From: Lysobacter_K sp038248955
Lineage (GTDB): Bacteria; Pseudomonadota; Gammaproteobacteria; Xanthomonadales; Xanthomonadaceae
DNA length: 8,175 bases
Direction of reading: 5' to 3'
Assembly: GCA_038248955.1 (NCBI GenBank)
Contig: JBBRWW010000129.1
Coordinates: 1 to 8,175, forward strand
The notes below the pieces were generated by a model that saw only the letters and a list, made by a program, of their open reading frames with translations, was not told the origin of the DNA and ran no database searches. Of this stretch, positions 5,547 to 8,175 are shown in pieces. Positions within the stretch are counted from its first letter, which is position 1, and every line of letters starts with the position of its first letter. Both the position numbers and the translations under genes were made by a program.

Positions 5547-5885
5547 TCAGAGCGCGTCGCCGTCCATCTCGCCGGTGCGGATCCGCACCACCCGCTCCAT
5601 CTCCCACACGAAGATCTTGCCGTCGCCGATCTTGCCGGTGCCGGCGGCCTTCATGATCGCCTCGATCACCGCGTCGACCTGGTCGTCGGTGACCGCGACC
5701 TCGAGCTTGATCTTGGGCAGGAAGTCGACCACGTATTCAGCGCCGCGGTAGAGCTCGGTGTGGCCCTTCTGGCGGCCAAAGCCCTTGACCTCGGTGGCGG
5801 TGATGCCGGCCACCCCGGCCTCGGCCAGCGCCTCGCGCACGTCATCGAGCTTGAACGGCTTGATCACCGCCATGACCATCTTCAT
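5547..5885 (-). CDS. glnK: P-II nitrogen regulatory protein, GlnK-like
   Basis: This 112-residue cytoplasmic protein is a complete P-II signal transducer, which forms trimers, binds ATP/ADP and 2-oxoglutarate, and controls targets such as the AmtB ammonium channel, GlnE and NtrB. Visible features: start MKMVMAVIKPFKLDDVREAL, the T-loop GRQKGHTELYRGAEYVVDF at 37-55 with the uridylylation site Tyr51, the B-loop TGKIGDGKIFV at 83-93, and the C-loop RIRTGE at 101-106. The ATG at 5885 has GGAG seven bases upstream (plus strand 5893-5896). GlnB and GlnK are hard to separate: Thr43 and Asp54 are GlnB-like relative to E. coli, whereas the TDDQVD and KAAGTGKIGDG segments resemble GlnK, and the neighbourhood with ubiK and comM recalls the Pseudomonas glnK locus. 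The usual partner amtB is not adjacent. A GG-N10-GC sigma54-like site lies upstream. Family certain, paralogue name less so. Confidence 0.96.
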   Translation of the reverse strand: MKMVMAVIKPFKLDDVREALAEAGVAGITATEVKGFGRQKGHTELYRGAEYVVDFLPKIKLEVAVTDDQVDAVIEAIMKAAGTGKIGDGKIFVWEMERVVRIRTGEMDGDAL

Positions 5886-5930
5886 CTGTCGTCTCCGCGT
5901 TTCGGCAAGGGCTGCTGCGCGGCAGGATAA

Positions 5931-5946
5931 CGCGAAGCCCGCGCCG
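5931..5946 (-). promoter_or_regulatory. Possible sigma54 promoter of glnK
   Basis: On the minus strand CGGCGCGGGCTTCGCG has the GG-N10-GC spacing of -24/-12 promoters and matches the consensus TGGCACG-N4-TTGCW at about five of seven and three of five positions. It would start the glnK mRNA about 35 bases before the ATG, a sensible leader length, and P-II genes are often NtrC/sigma54 controlled. The region is so GC-rich that a chance match is quite possible, and no clear NtrC site was found. Confidence 0.25.
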
Positions 5947-5971
5947 TGAAAGTCGCGCGGCGGCGGCGGGG

Positions 5972-5977
5972 CATAAT
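5972..5977 (+). promoter_or_regulatory. Possible ubiK-comM -10 box
   Basis: CATAAT matches the sigma70 -10 consensus at five of six positions and is one of few AT-rich hexamers in this divergent region. No good -35 is present 16-18 bases upstream. It would give ubiK a leader of about 100 bases, which includes the inverted repeat at 6017-6048. Confidence 0.35.
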
Positions 5978-6016
5978 CGCGTTCCCGGTCGCGCGCTCGG
6001 ATTTTCCCGACGTCGC

Positions 6017-6048
6017 GTCGCGGCGGCCGCCGATGGTGGTGCCGCGAC
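6017..6048 (+). repeat. 8-bp inverted repeat in the ubiK leader
   Basis: GTCGCGGC (6017-6024) and GCCGCGAC (6041-6048) are exact reverse complements around a 16-base loop. The structure ends 26 bases before the ribosome binding site GGAG (6075-6078), which stands nine bases ahead of the ubiK ATG. It may shape the leader or be a chance product of GC-rich sequence. Confidence 0.4.
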
Positions 6049-6087
6049 CGCAAGACCACGCTGTCCGCACTGCCGGAGACCCACCTC

Positions 6088-6381
6088 ATGATCGACCTCA
6101 ACCACATCGACGACCTCGCCCGCCGCCTCAGCGCGATGGTGCCCCCCGGACTGCGCGGGAATACCTCGCAAGAGCTGCGCGACGAACTGCAGCAGAACTT
6201 CAAGTCGGTGCTCCAATCGGGACTGGCCAGGCTGGACCTGGTGACCCGCGAGGAGTTCGAGGTGCAGCGCGCGGTACTGCTGCGCACCCGCGAGAAGCTG
6301 GAGGAGCTGCAGCGCGCGGTGGGTGAACTCGAAGCCCACGCCGGCGCCGCGCCGCCGGCATCCGCGCCCCCGCGCCACTGA
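6088..6381 (+). CDS. ubiK: Ubiquinone biosynthesis accessory factor UbiK (YqiC/BMFP family)
   Basis: UbiK is a small accessory factor that binds UbiJ and membrane lipid and is needed for efficient aerobic ubiquinone-8 synthesis; in E. coli it forms a trimeric coiled coil. The 97-residue product matches the family length (E. coli 96) and its hallmark segments: start MIDLNHIDDLARRL, RLDLVTREEFEVQ at 48-60 and VLLRTREKLEELQ at 63-75, which form the C-terminal coiled coil, followed by a short Ala/Pro-rich tail. The ATG at 6088 is supported by GGAG at 6075-6078 and by the conserved family N terminus. comM begins nine bases after its stop, so the two are almost certainly co-transcribed and perhaps translationally coupled. 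The gene is divergent from glnK. Similar neighbourhoods of glnK, yqiC and comM are recalled from Pseudomonas, so the grouping looks ancestral rather than acquired. Confidence 0.93.
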   Translation: MIDLNHIDDLARRLSAMVPPGLRGNTSQELRDELQQNFKSVLQSGLARLDLVTREEFEVQRAVLLRTREKLEELQRAVGELEAHAGAAPPASAPPRH

Positions 6382-6390
6382 CCTGCCGCC

Positions 6391-7905
6391 ATGAACCTGG
6401 CGCTCGTGCACAGCCGTGCACGCTCGGGCGTGCGCGCGCCCGCGGTGCGGGTCGAGGTGCACCTGGGCGGTGGCCTGCCGACCATGTCGATCGTCGGCCT
6501 GCCCGAGGCGGCCGTGCGCGAGGCAAAGGACCGCGTTCGCGCGGCGATCCAATGCGGGCAGTTCGAGTTCCCGACGCGTCGCATCACCGTCAACCTCGCG
6601 CCGGCGGACCTGCCCAAGGACGGCGGGCGTTTTGACCTGGCCATTGCGCTGGGCATCCTCGCCGCCAGCGGGCAGGTGCCGCTGGCGGCGCTGCAGGACT
6701 ACGAGTTCCTCGGCGAACTCGGACTGACCGGCGAGCTGCGCGCAATCGATGGCGTGCTGCCGGCCGCGCTGGCCGCGGCCGAGGCCGGCCGCAAGCTGAT
6801 CGTGCCCGCCGGCAACGGCGCCGAGGCCGCGCTGGCCAGCCGGGTCGAGGCCTACACGGCGCGGACCCTGCTCGAAGTCTGCGCGATGCTCGCCGGCAGC
6901 AAGTCGTTGCCGGCGGCAATCGCGCTGCCGACGGTGCGGGTCCCCGGCCCGGACATGGCCGACGTGCGTGGGCAGCGGCACGCGCGGCGCGCGCTGGAGA
7001 TCGCCGCCGCGGGTAACCACCACCTGTTGCTGATCGGCCCACCCGGGTGTGGCAAGACCCTGCTGGCGGCGCGATTGGCCGGGCTGCTGCCGGAGGCCAG
7101 CGAGGACGAAGCGCTGGAGACCGCGGCGATCGCCTCGGTCAGCGGCCGCGGGCTGGATCCGGCGCGCTGGCGCGAGCGGCCGTTCCGCTCGCCGCACCAT
7201 ACCGCCAGCGCCGTCGCCCTGGTCGGCGGCGGCGCGCAGCCGCGCCCGGGCGAGATCTCGCTCGCCCACCACGGCGTGCTGTTCCTGGATGAACTGCCGG
7301 AGTGGGACCGGCGCGCGCTGGAGGTCCTGCGCGAGCCGCTGGAATCGGGCGTGGTCACGGTGTCGCGCGCGGCGCGCAGCTCGGAGTTCCCGGCGCGGTT
7401 CCAGCTGGTGGCGGCGATGAACCCCTGTCCCTGCGGCTGGGCCGGCGATCCCAGCGGGCGCTGCCGCTGCGGCGGCGAAGCGATCCGTCGTTACCGCGCG
7501 CGGATCTCCGGGCCGCTATTGGATCGCATCGACCTGCACATCGAGGTGCCGCGCCTGCCACCGACCGAGCTGCGCCCAGACGCGCCCGACGGCGAATCCT
7601 CTGCCGTGGTGCGGGCGCGGGTCATCGCGGCGCGCTCGGTGCAGCTGGGGCGCACCGGCAAGGCCAACGCCCAGCTCAGCCAGCCCGAGACCCTGTCGCA
7701 TTGCCGGTTGTCGGGCCCCGACCAGTTATTGCTGGAGCGCGCGATCGAGATGCTGCAGCTGTCGGCGCGCTCGATGCATCGCATCCTGCGCGTGGCGCGC
7801 ACCATCGCCGACCTCGCCGGCAGCGCGCCGATCCAGACGCCCCACCTGAGCGAGGCGATCGGCTACCGGCGGGTGGAGCGCGGGCCTGCCGAGCAGGCCG
7901 CGTGA
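6391..7905 (+). CDS. comM: ComM/YifB family AAA+ ATPase (Mg-chelatase-like branch migration helicase)
   Basis: ComM is a hexameric AAA+ helicase; in Vibrio cholerae it drives branch migration during integration of transforming DNA, and homologues are widespread even in bacteria not known to be competent. The 504-residue product is full length. Domains in order: an N-terminal ChlI/Lon-protease-like domain (about 1-165, with IVGLPEAAVREAKDRVRAA at 34-52), the AAA+ core with Walker A GPPGCGKT at 216-223, Walker B VLFLDELPE at 296-304 (Asp300, Glu301), sensor-1 Asn344, a CPC...CRC cluster (Cys346, 348, 358, 360) likely binding zinc, GPLLDRIDLH at 374-383, and the C-terminal Mg-chelatase domain with HRILRVARTIADL at 463-475. 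The ATG at 6391 gives the family-typical start MNLALVHSRA; no clear ribosome binding site is visible in the nine-base gap after ubiK, which suggests translational coupling. It converges on the gene at 7927 with a 21-bp gap. Confidence 0.95.
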   Translation: MNLALVHSRARSGVRAPAVRVEVHLGGGLPTMSIVGLPEAAVREAKDRVRAAIQCGQFEFPTRRITVNLAPADLPKDGGRFDLAIALGILAASGQVPLAALQDYEFLGELGLTGELRAIDGVLPAALAAAEAGRKLIVPAGNGAEAALASRVEAYTARTLLEVCAMLAGSKSLPAAIALPTVRVPGPDMADVRGQRHARRALEIAAAGNHHLLLIGPPGCGKTLLAARLAGLLPEASEDEALETAAIASVSGRGLDPARWRERPFRSPHHTASAVALVGGGAQPRPGEISLAHHGVLFLDELPEWDRRALEVLREPLESGVVTVSRAARSSEFPARFQLVAAMNPCPCGWAGDPSGRCRCGGEAIRRYRARISGPLLDRIDLHIEVPRLPPTELRPDAPDGESSAVVRARVIAARSVQLGRTGKANAQLSQPETLSHCRLSGPDQLLLERAIEMLQLSARSMHRILRVARTIADLAGSAPIQTPHLSEAIGYRRVERGPAEQAA

Positions 7906-7906
7906 T

Positions 7907-7921
7907 CCCGCGCCGCGGGTT
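7907..7921 (+). terminator. Weak hairpin after comM
   Basis: CCCGC (7907-7911) and GCGGG (7915-7919) form a 5-bp stem with a three-base loop in the 21-bp gap between the convergent stop codons, followed by only two T residues. It is too short for a confident intrinsic terminator; position is the main support. Confidence 0.2.
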
Positions 7922-7926
7922 CACGC

Positions 7927-8175
7927 CTAGCCGGCGCCGCAACCCGGTGGAATGCAGATCTTCGGCTTTTCCAGCCACGCCTTGGCGCCTTCGCGGGCCT
8001 CGTCGCGTTCGGCCTTGGTGCCGCAGCGCGTCACCTTCACCGCCGAACCGGTCTTGGGCTCACGCCAGCAGGTGTCCTGCTCCTGCATGCCGACCCGGGT
8101 GTTCTTGACCTCGGCGTTGATCCGCTCCAGGGCATTGTCGAGGCGGATCTTCTGGTCCATCGACAACGCATCGAG
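7927..8175 (-). CDS. Small four-cysteine hypothetical protein, N terminus outside the window
   Basis: The frame ends with TAG at 7927-7929 and is still open at the window edge, so the true start may lie beyond 8175. Internal candidate starts are ATG at 8160 (77 residues) and TTG at 8166. Counting from the ATG at 8160, the visible part is charged and helical at first (residues 1-25), then holds four cysteines at 31, 46, 69 and 74 and a segment reading C-W-R-E-P-K-T-G-S with a second cysteine 15 residues after the first. This C...TGS...C spacing recalls small exported hypothetical proteins of Xanthomonads and Sphingomonads, which would have a signal peptide upstream; that cannot be seen here. 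An even number of cysteines would fit disulfides in the periplasm. No function is assigned. It converges on comM. Confidence 0.65.
   Translation of the reverse strand, partial: LDALSMDQKIRLDNALERINAEVKNTRVGMQEQDTCWREPKTGSAVKVTRCGTKAERDEAREGAKAWLEKPKICIPPGCGAG

Noticed and set aside
4105..5751. 548-codon plus-strand frame opposite the acyltransferase
   Set aside because: Low-complexity Arg/Gln/Pro-rich translation without motifs. The minus strand encodes a coherent membrane protein with acyltransferase-3 motifs.
5842..7272. 476-codon minus-strand frame opposite ubiK and comM
   Set aside because: Antisense to two genes with clear family motifs; its own translation is Arg/Gly/Gln-rich and unlike any known family.
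1..8175. CRISPR arrays, tRNA/rRNA genes, insertion sequences or prophage genes
   Set aside because: No regularly spaced repeats, cloverleaf-like sequence, transposase or phage motifs were seen on either strand.

Overview
The window is GC-rich, compactly coded chromosomal DNA. The protein sequences and the divergent speA/speE pair point to a gammaproteobacterium of the Xanthomonadaceae/Lysobacteraceae (Lysobacter-, Luteimonas- or Xanthomonas-like). That placement rests on recalled resemblance of the SpeA and SpeE sequences to Xanthomonas homologues, not on a search. No rRNA, tRNA, CRISPR array, transposase or phage gene was seen.

Layout, left to right. (1) 87-971, minus: an NAD(P)-dependent beta-hydroxyacid dehydrogenase of the 3-hydroxyisobutyrate dehydrogenase family. 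(2) 972-1192: a gene-free spacer with three successive inverted repeats, including a perfect 10-bp stem-loop and a REP-like element whose GTAG head overlaps the speA stop codon. (3) 1193-3100, minus: biosynthetic arginine decarboxylase SpeA. (4) 3101-3356: divergent regulatory region with a palindrome, a sigma70-like -10 box and a leader hairpin. (5) 3357-4205, plus: spermidine synthase SpeE. (6) 4246-5385, minus, convergent with speE: a membrane acyltransferase of the acyltransferase-3 family. (7) 5386-5546: a 161-bp spacer with a CGG triplet run and a 7-bp inverted repeat. (8) 5547-5885, minus: a P-II nitrogen regulatory protein, GlnK-like. (9) 5886-6087: divergent intergenic region. (10) 6088-6381, plus: UbiK (YqiC family). 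(11) 6391-7905, plus: ComM/YifB AAA+ helicase, 9 bp after ubiK. (12) 7927 to the window end, minus: the C-terminal part of a small four-cysteine protein.

How the genes work together. SpeA makes agmatine, which leads to putrescine, and SpeE converts putrescine to spermidine, so the divergent region 3101-3356 is a natural joint control point for polyamine synthesis. GlnK senses nitrogen and carbon state. The glnK - ubiK - comM neighbourhood resembles one recalled from Pseudomonas, but the usual GlnK partner amtB is not next to glnK here; the acyltransferase is the next gene downstream. UbiK (ubiquinone synthesis) and ComM (recombination of transforming DNA) are probably co-transcribed although functionally unrelated.

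Most of the window is conserved housekeeping. The points worth a second look lie in the spacers: the inverted-repeat cluster between speA and the dehydrogenase, the palindrome and the dRS3-like leader hairpin between speA and speE, and the homopolymer tract just ahead of the acyltransferase start. I see no convincing evidence of a wholly new multi-gene system.
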